NCBI GenBank assembly: GCA_001314845.1
Contig: LJZQ01000007.1
Span: 62,001 to 126,000 of the forward strand
DNA: 64,000 nucleotides
Direction: 5' to 3'
Source of the DNA: Marinobacter excellens HL-55
GTDB taxonomy: Bacteria; Pseudomonadota; Gammaproteobacteria; Pseudomonadales; Oleiphilaceae
Shown: one piece after another, positions 48,012 to 55,675 of the stretch
Layout: each line of letters starts with the position of its first letter
How positions within the stretch are numbered: the first letter of the stretch is position 1
Notes under the pieces: model-generated
The model's input: only the letters and a program-made list of their open reading frames with translations
Told to the model about the DNA's origin: nothing
Database searches by the model: none
Translations under genes and position numbers: made by a program

Positions 48012-48278
48012 TCACTGACTGGCCCCCTGATCGTGCGCGAGTGGTGACGATGACGGGGGCGGACTCGAGGGCTTTTCAGGGGGTTGGGCCTGAATGCCAA
48101 AGTTAGGGCAGCCGGCTTCTAGCCAGGCGCGCAGAACGGAGCCGCCGAGGGTCCAGAGATCTGTACCGCGGTGGATGGCTTCTTGCTGCAGTTGCAGGTA
48201 GATGGAAGACGGGGCGCAGACGTAGAAACGGCGCTCTTTGTCTTCTACCTGGTCTTGTCTCGGGGGGATGGTGCTCAT
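48012..48278 (-). CDS. 88-aa hypothetical phage protein
   Basis: Sequence starts MSTIPPRQDQVEDKERRFYVCAPSSIY; the core SSIYLQLQQEAIHRGTDLWTLGGSVLRAWLEAG looks like an alpha-helical DNA-binding unit of ribbon-helix-helix size, and the tail is Pro/Ser-rich and disordered. ATG 48278 overlaps the 52-aa gene stop by four bases, so it belongs to a coupled early gene block. Function unknown. Confidence 0.6.
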   Translation of the reverse strand: MSTIPPRQDQVEDKERRFYVCAPSSIYLQLQQEAIHRGTDLWTLGGSVLRAWLEAGCPNFGIQAQPPEKPSSPPPSSSPLAHDQGASQ

Positions 48279-48433
48279 TGGTCATACTCCGTGACGTTGG
48301 GGAGGTCCAGTTGGCCGCAGTCCCAGGCGTCCCTCAGTTGGGTTTCCCGGTCGCCGTTGTCCAGGAGCTGGATGGCGACGTTGAACAGGGTGCGGATCTG
48401 GTGCTTTTTGAGTTCGCGGATGGCGGGTGTCAT
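48275..48433 (-). CDS. 52-aa hypothetical phage protein
   Basis: A 53-codon frame starting MTPAIRELKKHQIRTLFNVA and ending LPNVTEYDQ. Both ends overlap neighbours by four bases (ATGA), which is strong evidence that it is translated. It is helical and acidic without a known motif. It was read directly because it is very short. Confidence 0.65.
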   Translation of the reverse strand: MTPAIRELKKHQIRTLFNVAIQLLDNGDRETQLRDAWDCGQLDLPNVTEYDQ

Positions 48434-48708
48434 GCGGCGGCCCTCAGTGCGGTGCAGGCCTGCCCTACTGCCCAGGTGTTGAAATCGCGGGTGTCGTCCT
48501 GGATGAAGAATTCGGCCCAGGCGATGGTAAGGCGCAGGCCGTACGAGTGAAGGTCGGAATCAACACCTATATAAGAGGCGGACATCTGGGAAATCTGGCT
48601 GATGCGCAGGGCGGCAAGCTCGTAATCGCCGGCCTCATGAGCTTCACAGGCTTGCTGGAAGCGCAATCGCATGTTGGTTTTCTTCTGGTTGCGAACGTCC
48701 GGTGTCAT
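48430..48708 (-). CDS. 92-aa hypothetical phage protein
   Basis: A helical protein, MTPDVRNQKKTNMRLRFQQA then a TPR-like stretch EAHEAGDYELAALRISQIS. It overlaps both neighbours by four bases, making a chain of five coupled genes from the HTH regulator down to the 88-aa gene. I do not recognise a family. Confidence 0.6.
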   Translation of the reverse strand: MTPDVRNQKKTNMRLRFQQACEAHEAGDYELAALRISQISQMSASYIGVDSDLHSYGLRLTIAWAEFFIQDDTRDFNTWAVGQACTALRAAA

Positions 48709-49169
48709 ACAAAGACCTCCAGGCGCACGCCTTTGTATATCTGACCGGGAAGGGCACCGACCGTAGAGAGCTGTTCGCGACGGAGCACCACAGTAGGAGG
48801 AAGCACACCTTTACATTCCTGGTAGTAGTCCAGGTAGGCGTCCAACTTGGAACGAATCTTCAGAGACTTCGAGTTGTCGTTGAAGTAGACGGCGTCGCCT
48901 TTAACCGGCTCATGCTCAATGTAGGGAGAGACAAACGACCAACCGGCGGCACCATTGAGACGGTCACCACCTACTGCCATCCATTGGCGACCAGAGGCGC
49001 TGACGGCAATTGTTCCAGGAGCAACCATACGAGCTGGGCCAAGCCGATCTGCAGAGGCAACCAACTTACCGCCGCTGAAGAACCAGACACCTGGAACCGC
49101 ACAGCCGCCCTTCTGACGCAGATCGACAAACGTTCTGACCGATTCGCCGGCTCTATTGAGACGCTTCAT
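48705..49169 (-). CDS. 154-aa hypothetical phage protein
   Basis: No known motif. The sequence has a basic N-terminus (MKRLNRAGESVRTFVDLRQK), a beta-rich middle with GTIAVSASGRQWMAVGGDRLNG and a helical segment KIRSKLDAYLDYYQECKG. It overlaps the HTH gene and the 92-aa gene by four bases each. Its place in the early block suggests a replication or regulatory accessory. Confidence 0.6.
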   Translation of the reverse strand: MKRLNRAGESVRTFVDLRQKGGCAVPGVWFFSGGKLVASADRLGPARMVAPGTIAVSASGRQWMAVGGDRLNGAAGWSFVSPYIEHEPVKGDAVYFNDNSKSLKIRSKLDAYLDYYQECKGVLPPTVVLRREQLSTVGALPGQIYKGVRLEVFV

Positions 49170-49399
49170 TGCCAGTCCTCCTTATCCAGTGCGTCCTGGG
49201 ACAGAGCAGCAATGTTCACCAGGCGCGGCTTGCCGATCTTGAGCGATGGCAGGTGGCCTTTTTCGATCATGCCCCTTACCTGCCCTTCCGTGAGGCCGGT
49301 CAGTTGCGCAAAGCGCTCCTGGGTCATAACCGGCGTTGCTAGCACGATGATCTGTTTTTGCTCGTCCACTGTTTTGCACTCTGCTACACTGTTATACAC
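49166..49399 (-). CDS. Small helix-turn-helix regulator (excisionase-like)
   Basis: A 77-aa protein with a MerR/excisionase-type winged HTH: MTQERFAQLTGLTEGQVRGMIEKGHLPSLKIGKPRLVNI. The start is uncertain: GTG 49399 lies right in the operator region, and GTG 49369 is an alternative. It is first in the leftward early block and divergent from the repressor gene, a layout typical of Xis/Cro-type phage control; in Pf4 the related XisF acts as both excisionase and activator. Confidence 0.7.
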   Translation of the reverse strand: MYNSVAECKTVDEQKQIIVLATPVMTQERFAQLTGLTEGQVRGMIEKGHLPSLKIGKPRLVNIAALSQDALDKEDWQ

Positions 49400-49402
49400 A
49401 GG

Positions 49403-49472
49403 TACGACGTAACTATACCGTCGTAATATTTACCATCATAATACACGTAGTACTATTTACCAGTATAAATTA
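49403..49472. promoter_or_regulatory. Phage operator region between divergent regulators
   Basis: An inverted repeat TACGACG (49403-49409) with CGTCGTA (49419-49425), then two imperfect direct repeats centred on TATTTACCA (about 49421-49445 and 49448-49472), with a third ATTACC just before the repressor ATG. AT-rich compared with both sides. It probably contains both divergent promoters and the repressor sites. Confidence 0.65.
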
Positions 49473-49475
49473 CCT

Positions 49476-49742
49476 ATGATTCGTGACAGATTGATTGAGC
49501 TTTTTAATGTTTTGGAAATCTCGTCGCGTGATATGGAACAAGCGACAGGGATAGACAGGAACAAGTGGTCGAACATCAGAGGCGAAAAGCAGAGAGCCAA
49601 CGAAGACCACATCCAGGCGGTATGCGAGGTTTACCCTCAATTCGCGCTATGGATCGTTAGCGGTAAAACAATTGCAGAGGCAGGCCAGATTAGCCCAGCT
49701 ATGGAAAAAGCACGGAAAGAGAACAGCCTGAAAACAGGATAG
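49476..49742 (+). CDS. Phage repressor-like HTH protein
   Basis: An 88-aa protein with a lambda-repressor-type HTH: ISSRDMEQATGIDRNKWSNIRGEKQRANEDHIQAVCEVYPQFALWIVSG. It is divergent from the leftward early block across the operator region, as a lysogeny repressor should be. There is no peptidase domain, so induction would not use LexA-type autocleavage. ATG 49476 lacks a strong Shine-Dalgarno, and transcription may be nearly leaderless. Confidence 0.75.
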   Translation: MIRDRLIELFNVLEISSRDMEQATGIDRNKWSNIRGEKQRANEDHIQAVCEVYPQFALWIVSGKTIAEAGQISPAMEKARKENSLKTG

Positions 49743-49911
49743 GTTTCTGCCTGGCTGCGAAAATCACCCAGGCTTGGTATGGAGACCGACGAGGGGAACC
49801 ACAAGAACAAGAGGGCTGGCCGTCGTAGTGTGTGGTGGCGGTTTCAGGCAAAAGAAAAGGCCAATCAGAGATTCACATAATCAGAAGCATCAAGGACTAA
49901 AAGGACTACAC

Positions 49912-51018
49912 GTGAAAGCCAAGTTCAACTTTTACTCTATTACAGAGTTTGGATTCTATAAAAGAAAAAAAGAGCTTCCAGAATTTGGAGAATTGAAGGA
50001 ATTCCTCGATGACTTTTCCGGATGGCTAAAGCTTCAGAGGTCAATAGAAAATACTTTGGTTGAAAACAAGTCGCACAGTTCAAAAGTTAACGGAAACTTA
50101 TACTGCGAAGACTTTTACGAATGTACAAAGACAAATAGTTACCTCATCACACTTTGGAACGAAGTTTCAAACGATGAAGGAAATGTATTTGCAATGTCAA
50201 AATCGAATAAGATAGGTGAAGGCAAAATATCTTCAAAGCTGGGCGGCAACAATGAAATTATTGGCCTACCTTCATATTATTGGATATTGCCTGATGAAAA
50301 CTTGTTAGTTACGGTTAAATTTAGCTTTAGTTATCAAGCTGCTCATGCAATAGAAAGCTACTTTAAATCATATGCCAACAGCTCTTCTGGCTTCATAAAT
50401 CACCAGAATGATAAAACGGCAATTGGCTTTACCAATGGCCAAAAGCGAGCCAGTTGGTTTCGCTTTAGCTTTGAGCGTTTAGCAAATAAAAATGAACGCG
50501 AGAAATTATTAAAAAACCCCGAAAAAGTGACCGCTTTGGTAAGACGATTTTCAATCGGAAAAACAGCAACCGATGAGAGAAGTAAGGCTTTGAGAGCCAT
50601 GCTTGATTTTAGAAGTAAAGTGTCGCAATTGGTCACCAATGGATGGGTCAACAAAAAAGATGACCAAAGGGGCTTTACCAACCGGATTGATAAAGTAGTT
50701 AAAAATGCAGAAAACTACCGTGTAGAGCTTGAAACACCCTTTGTTGCGGAAGAAGAAGTTCTCGAGTTTATGGTTAATGAGTTCGATAAGAACTTCGATG
50801 AATCAAAGTGGGAAAAGGTCGGTTTTAAAATGAAAAATTCAGGAATGATCTGGCTTGGAAACACAGTCATAAAATGTGAGAAAGATCTGGACATATCAAG
50901 AAGCAAAGATCAGTTACCAACTGCCGTAGAAATAACGAGCGCCATCAATAAAAGGCGAGAGGCAATTTTGGCAGCGCTGGACAAAGAAAGTTCAGAAAAA
51001 CTAGCTAAAACATCTTAA
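49912..51018 (+). CDS. Prophage cargo protein A, 368 aa, unknown function
   Basis: A predicted soluble protein from an AT-rich stretch unlike the phage core. It begins (GTG 49912, AAGGA seven bases upstream) MKAKFNFYSITEFGFYKRKK. The N-terminal half is beta-rich with NSYLITLWNEVSNDEG and LPSYYWILPDENLLVTVKFSF; the C-terminal half is helical and lysine-rich. No catalytic motif is apparent. A frame open from 49774 adds 46 residues in higher-GC DNA and is not preferred. The membrane-protein gene B starts ten bases downstream. I do not recognise the family. Confidence 0.75.
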   Translation: MKAKFNFYSITEFGFYKRKKELPEFGELKEFLDDFSGWLKLQRSIENTLVENKSHSSKVNGNLYCEDFYECTKTNSYLITLWNEVSNDEGNVFAMSKSNKIGEGKISSKLGGNNEIIGLPSYYWILPDENLLVTVKFSFSYQAAHAIESYFKSYANSSSGFINHQNDKTAIGFTNGQKRASWFRFSFERLANKNEREKLLKNPEKVTALVRRFSIGKTATDERSKALRAMLDFRSKVSQLVTNGWVNKKDDQRGFTNRIDKVVKNAENYRVELETPFVAEEEVLEFMVNEFDKNFDESKWEKVGFKMKNSGMIWLGNTVIKCEKDLDISRSKDQLPTAVEITSAINKRREAILAALDKESSEKLAKTS

Positions 51019-51028
51019 TGGAAGAATA

Positions 51029-51613
51029 ATGAATAAAATATTGGCATTAATTATTTCATATGCCTTTACTTACTACACATTAATCTATGAGCATGCCAAA
51101 AGCTGGAACATAGATTTCAATAGCCTGGCAGATAGCTTGATAACGATGTCGGGGCTTATTTTTGCTATTATTGGTATGTGGGTAAGCTACAGCTACCCAG
51201 AAGCAGTACAAAAACTCACCCAAGACAACAAAGACTTAGAAATAATTGAATCCGTGTCTCGTGCACGGAGACTTGAATCTCTAATAATGACAATATTAAT
51301 TTCTGCGACAATATTGCTGACATGTCTCTTGGCGAAAGCAATAATTATTCCTTTAGCATCAGAAATTAGACTGTTTGAAGATATAAAACCAGAAATTAGA
51401 TCAATTGGAATAGGCGCTGCCTGGTTTCTTGTCCTAATACAGTCAATCGCAATGCTTAAAATAATGTCAATAAATCTAAAATTCATCAATCAGATTTATG
51501 AATTGATTGAAAAACTGGAACTGCATAGAAAAGTGCAGCCTTATAAAAATTCAGAAAGGATAAAAAGGGAATCCCAAAAGAAAAAAGATCAAAGCGACAA
51601 CGACGAAGACTAG
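51029..51613 (+). CDS. Prophage cargo protein B, 194-aa four-helix membrane protein
   Basis: An AT-rich gene coupled to cargo A (ten-base gap, GGAAG before ATG). Predicted membrane helices are at about 4-21, 36-54, 86-108 and 128-147, with a cytoplasmic loop YPEAVQKLTQDNKDLEIIESVSRARRLE and a long charged tail (about 155-194, ending SQKKKDQSDNDED). A soluble sensor paired with a membrane effector is a recurrent anti-phage layout, but here that is only an inference. No family recognised. Confidence 0.75.
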   Translation: MNKILALIISYAFTYYTLIYEHAKSWNIDFNSLADSLITMSGLIFAIIGMWVSYSYPEAVQKLTQDNKDLEIIESVSRARRLESLIMTILISATILLTCLLAKAIIIPLASEIRLFEDIKPEIRSIGIGAAWFLVLIQSIAMLKIMSINLKFINQIYELIEKLELHRKVQPYKNSERIKRESQKKKDQSDNDED

Positions 51614-51674
51614 ACAGAGCTCTCCCTGTAGTCACACCACTATGCAGGTGTCGCGCTTGCCTGGCATCCCTGCC

Positions 51675-51715
51675 GGCGGTGAGCCCTGGTCCTCCTGACC
51701 AATCGGCTCACTGCC
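51675..51715. repeat. Long nested hairpin downstream of cargo
   Basis: GGC-g-GTGAGCC (51675-51685) pairs with GGCTCAC-t-GCC (51705-51715), and inside TGGTC (51687-51691) pairs with GACCA (51697-51701). GTTACA-CGC-TGTAAC follows at 51724-51738. There is no T-run, so it is not a standard terminator. It could be a phage packaging or replication hairpin, or a recombination site that brought in the cargo. Confidence 0.6.
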
Positions 51716-51802
51716 AGTTTACAGTTACACGCTGTAACGTTTAGTCGATTTTTCCTAATTCGATGTGAGACATTTCCCACACTGCCCTTTCTGTGATGCC
51801 GG

Positions 51803-52477
51803 TTAATCCGGTTCGATTCGTTCTGCCTGGCCGCTTTGTTCAAGGGTGGCGGGTGATTTTATGGGCTCTACCAGGAGGGGTTGGCGGATTCGGGTTTTGA
51901 GCAAGTCCTGGAATGGGTCTGTGTTGGTCAGGCTTGGGTCTAGCCACATGTCGAAGTCTTCCCGGTTGAGCATGAGCGGTATGCTTTTCGGGTGAATGTG
52001 GCTGAACCTGGGGTGTGGTGGCAGGGTGATGATGGTGAACGACGGTACCACTTCTTCCTGGAAGTCCCACAGCTCGTACAGGCCGGCAAAGGCTATGGCG
52101 CTGTCGGCCGGGTGGATGTTGTAGCACTGTTTGTGGCCTTTCTCGCCTGTCCATTCATGGAAGCCACTGGCCGGTATGATGGCCCGCTGGCTATGAAAGC
52201 GTTTCTTCCAGAGTGGACTGATGCCAAGGCTGCCGGATCGGGCATTGAACGTGCTGTATTTTGGTGAGGGGCGGTAACCGGTGCCGTCTGGTTTGCGTTC
52301 TATGAGCAGTGACCAAATGGCGTCCTGCAGGGTGCGGCCTTGATTGGTTTCGTAGACGATCTGGGCTTTAGAGCCTGGGGCGATGTTAACGCGGGGCTGT
52401 ATCCGGAGCGGGATGCCGAGTGCGTCCAGGAGGCCCTGGACTAAGGGGTCGTCGGAAACGTTGAATCGGCCGCACAT
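51803..52477 (-). CDS. SRAP (HMCES/YedK) abasic-site crosslinking protein
   Basis: A 224-aa SOS response-associated peptidase family protein. The catalytic Cys2 follows the initiator Met (MCGRFNVSDDP). NARSGSLG, ASGFHEWTG with the active Glu, and IHPKSIPLML near the family His are present. Family members bind abasic sites in ssDNA by a thiazolidine link, useful to a phage with a single-stranded genome. It is prophage cargo between the AT-rich pair and the right end. Confidence 0.9.
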   Translation of the reverse strand: MCGRFNVSDDPLVQGLLDALGIPLRIQPRVNIAPGSKAQIVYETNQGRTLQDAIWSLLIERKPDGTGYRPSPKYSTFNARSGSLGISPLWKKRFHSQRAIIPASGFHEWTGEKGHKQCYNIHPADSAIAFAGLYELWDFQEEVVPSFTIITLPPHPRFSHIHPKSIPLMLNREDFDMWLDPSLTNTDPFQDLLKTRIRQPLLVEPIKSPATLEQSGQAERIEPD

Positions 52478-52602
52478 GAAGAACCTCAGAGACGCTAGGT
52501 TTTCTAGAGTTTAGAAGGTGCTATGAGTTCTAGTGCCGTTCCATCAAAGCCCGCTACCAAAGCGCTTACCCTGTGATCTGCTAGGGTTTTCGCGTTAGAC
52601 AT

Positions 52603-53064
52603 TCATTCCTTATTGATGTCATCAGACACGTCGCTGCCTCGATTGAGCAGGCTTCGGTTCCAAGAATCAACGGCATTGATCAGTAGAAAGAAACAACCAA
52701 TAGTCGCTACCGCTAAGACGAGACCAAGAACAGGGTTAGACTGGAACAGCAAAAAGACAAACCCGACAATGGTTAAAGACATGGAGAGGTTGACACAGAA
52801 CTCGAGTTTTCGGTAGCCCACCAGTGGGACACGCGCAGAATTTAGTATCTTCAATGAAATGATGTAGGCAACAACGCCGACGGGGATTGCAACCGCTATT
52901 AGGCTCAAAGCAAGAATAGCCAGTGAGGTATCTGCCTTAATGCTTCCCTCAATGACAAGTATTAATATGGCTACAGAAAACGCAACAAAGGCGGATAGTA
53001 CGCCTTTCATCTCTACCTGTAGAGACGACTTTACAGGCTCTGGGTCCGGATATTTTTTTGACAA
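52603..53064 (-). CDS. 153-aa four-helix membrane protein
   Basis: Predicted helices are at about 22-42, 48-70, 90-107 and 112-131, with a Pro-rich polar N-terminus (MSKKYPDPEPVKSS) and an acidic C-terminal tail (SDVSDDINKE). It is the last gene before attR, transcribed inward. No family recognised. As a membrane protein in the cargo zone it could act in superinfection exclusion, but nothing in the sequence proves this. Confidence 0.65.
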   Translation of the reverse strand: MSKKYPDPEPVKSSLQVEMKGVLSAFVAFSVAILILVIEGSIKADTSLAILALSLIAVAIPVGVVAYIISLKILNSARVPLVGYRKLEFCVNLSMSLTIVGFVFLLFQSNPVLGLVLAVATIGCFFLLINAVDSWNRSLLNRGSDVSDDINKE

Positions 53065-53120
53065 CTCTATTCACCTCCGCTGTGCTAAACCAAATTGACT
53101 AGTTTGCGAAGCTTAATCAA

Positions 53121-53143
53121 AGTGTCAACGAAGTGTCCACGCC
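53121..53143 (+). repeat. Candidate integrase arm-site repeat, right end
   Basis: 23 bp ending ACGAAGTGTCCACGCC, matching the left copy (41082-41104) at 21 of 23 positions in direct orientation, 91 bp inside attR. Between this copy and attR I see no gene. Confidence 0.55.
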
Positions 53144-53233
53144 ATTGCGTTTTTATGTGGCTATATGTGGTGCCTGAACCTTCTTAAACTATTGATTGTG
53201 AAAGAATGTGGTTCAGTGCAGCACTTGCGACAC

Positions 53234-53282
53234 GGATTGAAAATCCTCGTGTCGGTGGTTCGATTCCGCCTCCGGGCACCAT
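53234..53282 (+). repeat. attR (partial tRNA-Phe)
   Basis: An exact 49-bp copy of the tRNA-Phe 3' half, from GGATTGAAAATCC through CCA and T. The sequence before it (GCGACAC) does not restore the D-arm, so no tRNA is made here. It marks the right boundary of the prophage. Confidence 0.96.
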
Positions 53283-53295
53283 TAAGAATTCAGAC

Positions 53296-53318
53296 AAAAC
53301 CCGCCTTGTGCGGGTTTT
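53296..53318 (+). terminator. Hairpin terminator beyond attR
   Basis: AAAACCCGC-CTTGT-GCGGGTTTT, then GTTGTTT. It was probably the original terminator of tRNA-Phe before insertion, with the left-hand one brought by the phage; on the minus strand it may also end the convergent gene set. Confidence 0.7.
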
Positions 53319-53371
53319 GTTGTTTCTGAAGCATTGCAACTCATTTCCAGGGGGACTCTGAATAAGTCTCC

Positions 53372-53800
53372 CTAGCCCCACATCTTCACCAAGCTTTCCT
53401 GGAGTTTTTGATTATTCCAGACTGCATACACATAGCCCAGAAAATCCTCATCCTCATCCATTTCAGGCTCTACTGGCTCAAAGCCAGGAATATCTGACCA
53501 CCACGATTTGTACTCAATGACTGCATCCTTGTCAGCAGCATGCACTTCGAAACGCGTCGTTTTCTTGGCTAAGTAGTGGTAATACTTGAGAACGAGATCC
53601 CGCGAGGCAAGATCCCAACGCTGTTTATTTACCTGCAGAAAGAGCCTATTGTTCTCGCAGTATATCGCAACGTTGCTTGAGCTTACTGAAGCATAATTAC
53701 CTTGCGGCTTTTCTGTCATATCCGGCACCGGTGCTGCGGTGCCAGTACTAACTTCAAACTCAACTCGATCCCCGTTGTCGAATGGTTTAGTTAGAATCAT
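53372..53800 (-). CDS. 142-aa acidic protein, candidate immunity protein
   Basis: A very acidic protein with FEVSTGTAAPVPDMTEKPQGNYASVSSSNVAIYCENNRLFLQVNKQRWDL and a tail EPEMDEDEDFLGYVYAVWNNQKLQESLVKMWG. It lies nine bases downstream of the toxin-like gene on the same strand. Small acidic proteins placed there are typical immunity proteins of polymorphic toxins. No family recognised; the role is inferred from context. Confidence 0.6.
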   Translation of the reverse strand: MILTKPFDNGDRVEFEVSTGTAAPVPDMTEKPQGNYASVSSSNVAIYCENNRLFLQVNKQRWDLASRDLVLKYYHYLAKKTTRFEVHAADKDAVIEYKSWWSDIPGFEPVEPEMDEDEDFLGYVYAVWNNQKLQESLVKMWG

Positions 53801-53809
53801 ATTTCACCC

Positions 53810-55675
53810 TCATTTCGGCCTTGCAAGGCCGGTTAGAACATCAACACTATCATTCGACCTAAGAGATGCGCTGATTACCTCCTCAGCACTCCCATACTTG
53901 GAAAGCTGAGACTCATAGGTTGGACCAGATTTATTGCCATATTTAGTAAGATTCCGCTGATAGACAGCATTCAGAGCCTCTGGAGTTTTGTAATGGGATA
54001 GCCGATCATTATTTCGAAGTTCCACCAACATCCTCGCGATCTCTTCATCGCGATACCCACTTTCACGCATTTCAACAACGAGCGCCCTCTTTTTATCCAG
54101 CCCCGAATGATAATCAAGCCTTGTGGCTCTTGCAGTTGACACTTGAGCCTGATCTGTCCAATCAACGGGCCATCGGGTTGAATGAAACTGCGAGTCCTCG
54201 GTCGGAAGGTAGCCGTATACACCCCGTCTATCCGCAACCAAATCTTTAGGTAGAGGCACAACTCTGACTCTACTTAGCTGCGCTGCCTGCGCATCAATGC
54301 CCTCCGGGCGCGGAGGAGCCTTATCTTCGAAGTGGTTACTCTTGTTGAGATCGAATTCACGCCAGATCTTTCGCAACCCCTGAAGCTTAAGCGCCTCGGC
54401 AAATCGCCCGAATGCCGGCCCCAGCCCCGCCAGAATCCGAGCGTGGCGGATACGGCTGGACGCCTGCGCTGCGTTACCCGCTCCCAATGTGGTTGCCGCC
54501 AGTAAACCCGCCAATACCAACTCAAACGCTATCGCTCCGCCAATGTAGGCATACTCGGTATGGTGCTGAATGGCGGCATAATCAGTTGCAAAGTCTTTCA
54601 GAGCGGCATTGAGCTGATCATCTGTCATCACCAGACTGGCCAACTCATAAGCTTTTGCTATGTCTTCCCGGCTGATGTCGGATGGCGAGAAACCAATCGC
54701 TCGCACCCATCGCTCCCGCCGCGTGTCTTCATAGAGATTGTTGAAGGTCTCGTACCAGCTGCTGGCTCCGTTATCCTGGTTTGCAGACCATGCCGATTTA
54801 AGCCCGTCCATCAGCGTCTTGGTTGGATTAGCCAGATCACTGACGCCAACCACAAAATCAAACAGGCCGATCCCCGCATCATAAGCGCCCTGAAACACCG
54901 CTCCGGTGTTCACCAGAGCCTTTTCATAGTGAGGCATCTGCTGATAGACCGTTTCCCGGGCTTCGTAGTCCTTCCTTTCCTGCTCCAGCAGTCGCTGGAG
55001 GCCCGCTATGATTGTCTTGCGTTCTTGCCGGACCACATCGTCCATGGCGCTTGAGCCCAGTCTGACAGTGGCAAACCGGCCATTCAGACCCTCCACCGAA
55101 GCGGCACCCTGATGGTCTAGAACTCCGGTGACGCCTTCCAAATCAGTGCCTACCTCAAACGGCAGGTTCGCCACACCAGTGCCGTCCGGCCAGCGATACT
55201 CAATGGTCAGGCTATAGGGGCCTTTACCTGGCACGGGCTCCGCAACCGGCTCCGGTGCAAGCTGATAATCTTGGCTGGCTGGCGCATGCAGGGAGTCTGA
55301 TCGGACTACTGGCCCGGCACTACCGCCGGTGGGCCAACGGTCTCGTAAACGACTTGCCAAAGACGCCGGCAAATCAGGGCGGAGGTGCTCCGGGCTGGCT
55401 GTGCGTTTGGTGAAGATACCAAAGGCTGCACTATCCAGGCGGCCCAGAACCAGTTGGCCGTTTTGCAAGGCATCTAGTATTGCCTGGCGCTCACTGCTGG
55501 ATGATTGCTCAAGGGCGCGATACCCCCCATCCGGAGGTGGCTCTATGTGAGCGCCCTGGTAACCGCGAGAAAAATAATCCTGTGCGATGGACACCGCGTC
55601 GGAAGGGTGTAGTAACGACGGCAAAATCCTTTCGGTGAAGCCGTAGCCACCAGCAACGTATAACTGATAGGACAC
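53810..55675 (-). CDS. 621-aa probable polymorphic toxin
   Basis: GTG 55675 follows AAGGAA by eight bases. The protein has an N-terminal region without signal peptide (LYVAGGYGFTERILP), an acidic/Pro linker (about 120-150), a beta-sandwich-like part (YSLTIEYRWPDGTGVANLPFEVGTDLEG), a coiled coil (RQERKTIIAGLQRLLEQERKDYEARE), a hydrophobic segment at about 375-400 and a compact basic C-terminal domain (about 475-621) with YGYLPTEDSQFHSTRWPVDW and YGNKSGPTYESQLSKYGS. I recall similar C-termini at the ends of secreted multi-domain toxins; activity is unknown. No secretion genes are in the window. Confidence 0.6.
   Translation of the reverse strand: MSYQLYVAGGYGFTERILPSLLHPSDAVSIAQDYFSRGYQGAHIEPPPDGGYRALEQSSSSERQAILDALQNGQLVLGRLDSAAFGIFTKRTASPEHLRPDLPASLASRLRDRWPTGGSAGPVVRSDSLHAPASQDYQLAPEPVAEPVPGKGPYSLTIEYRWPDGTGVANLPFEVGTDLEGVTGVLDHQGAASVEGLNGRFATVRLGSSAMDDVVRQERKTIIAGLQRLLEQERKDYEARETVYQQMPHYEKALVNTGAVFQGAYDAGIGLFDFVVGVSDLANPTKTLMDGLKSAWSANQDNGASSWYETFNNLYEDTRRERWVRAIGFSPSDISREDIAKAYELASLVMTDDQLNAALKDFATDYAAIQHHTEYAYIGGAIAFELVLAGLLAATTLGAGNAAQASSRIRHARILAGLGPAFGRFAEALKLQGLRKIWREFDLNKSNHFEDKAPPRPEGIDAQAAQLSRVRVVPLPKDLVADRRGVYGYLPTEDSQFHSTRWPVDWTDQAQVSTARATRLDYHSGLDKKRALVVEMRESGYRDEEIARMLVELRNNDRLSHYKTPEALNAVYQRNLTKYGNKSGPTYESQLSKYGSAEEVISASLRSNDSVDVLTGLARPK

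Larger units (their letters stand above)
40989..53282. mobile_element. Pf1-like filamentous prophage (inovirus) in tRNA-Phe
   Basis: A 12.2-kb element bounded by 49-bp direct repeats of the tRNA-Phe 3' end, with a tyrosine integrase just inside the intact tRNA. Core genes on the minus strand run ssDNA-binding protein, 72-aa membrane protein, major coat, terminator, 23-aa peptide, pIII-like protein, DUF2523 protein, 51-aa protein, Zot, replication initiator, integrase. That is the order I recall for Pseudomonas phages Pf1/Pf4. All core frames are open, so the prophage looks intact. Cargo sits at the far end on both strands. Confidence 0.93.

Noticed and set aside
47701..48015. 104-codon minus-strand frame in the phage intergenic region
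   Set aside because: Arg/Ala/Pro-rich with no ribosome site, and it runs across several hairpins.
51193..51489. 98-codon minus-strand frame inside cargo gene B
   Set aside because: Antisense to a membrane protein with consistent helices and a coupled ribosome site.
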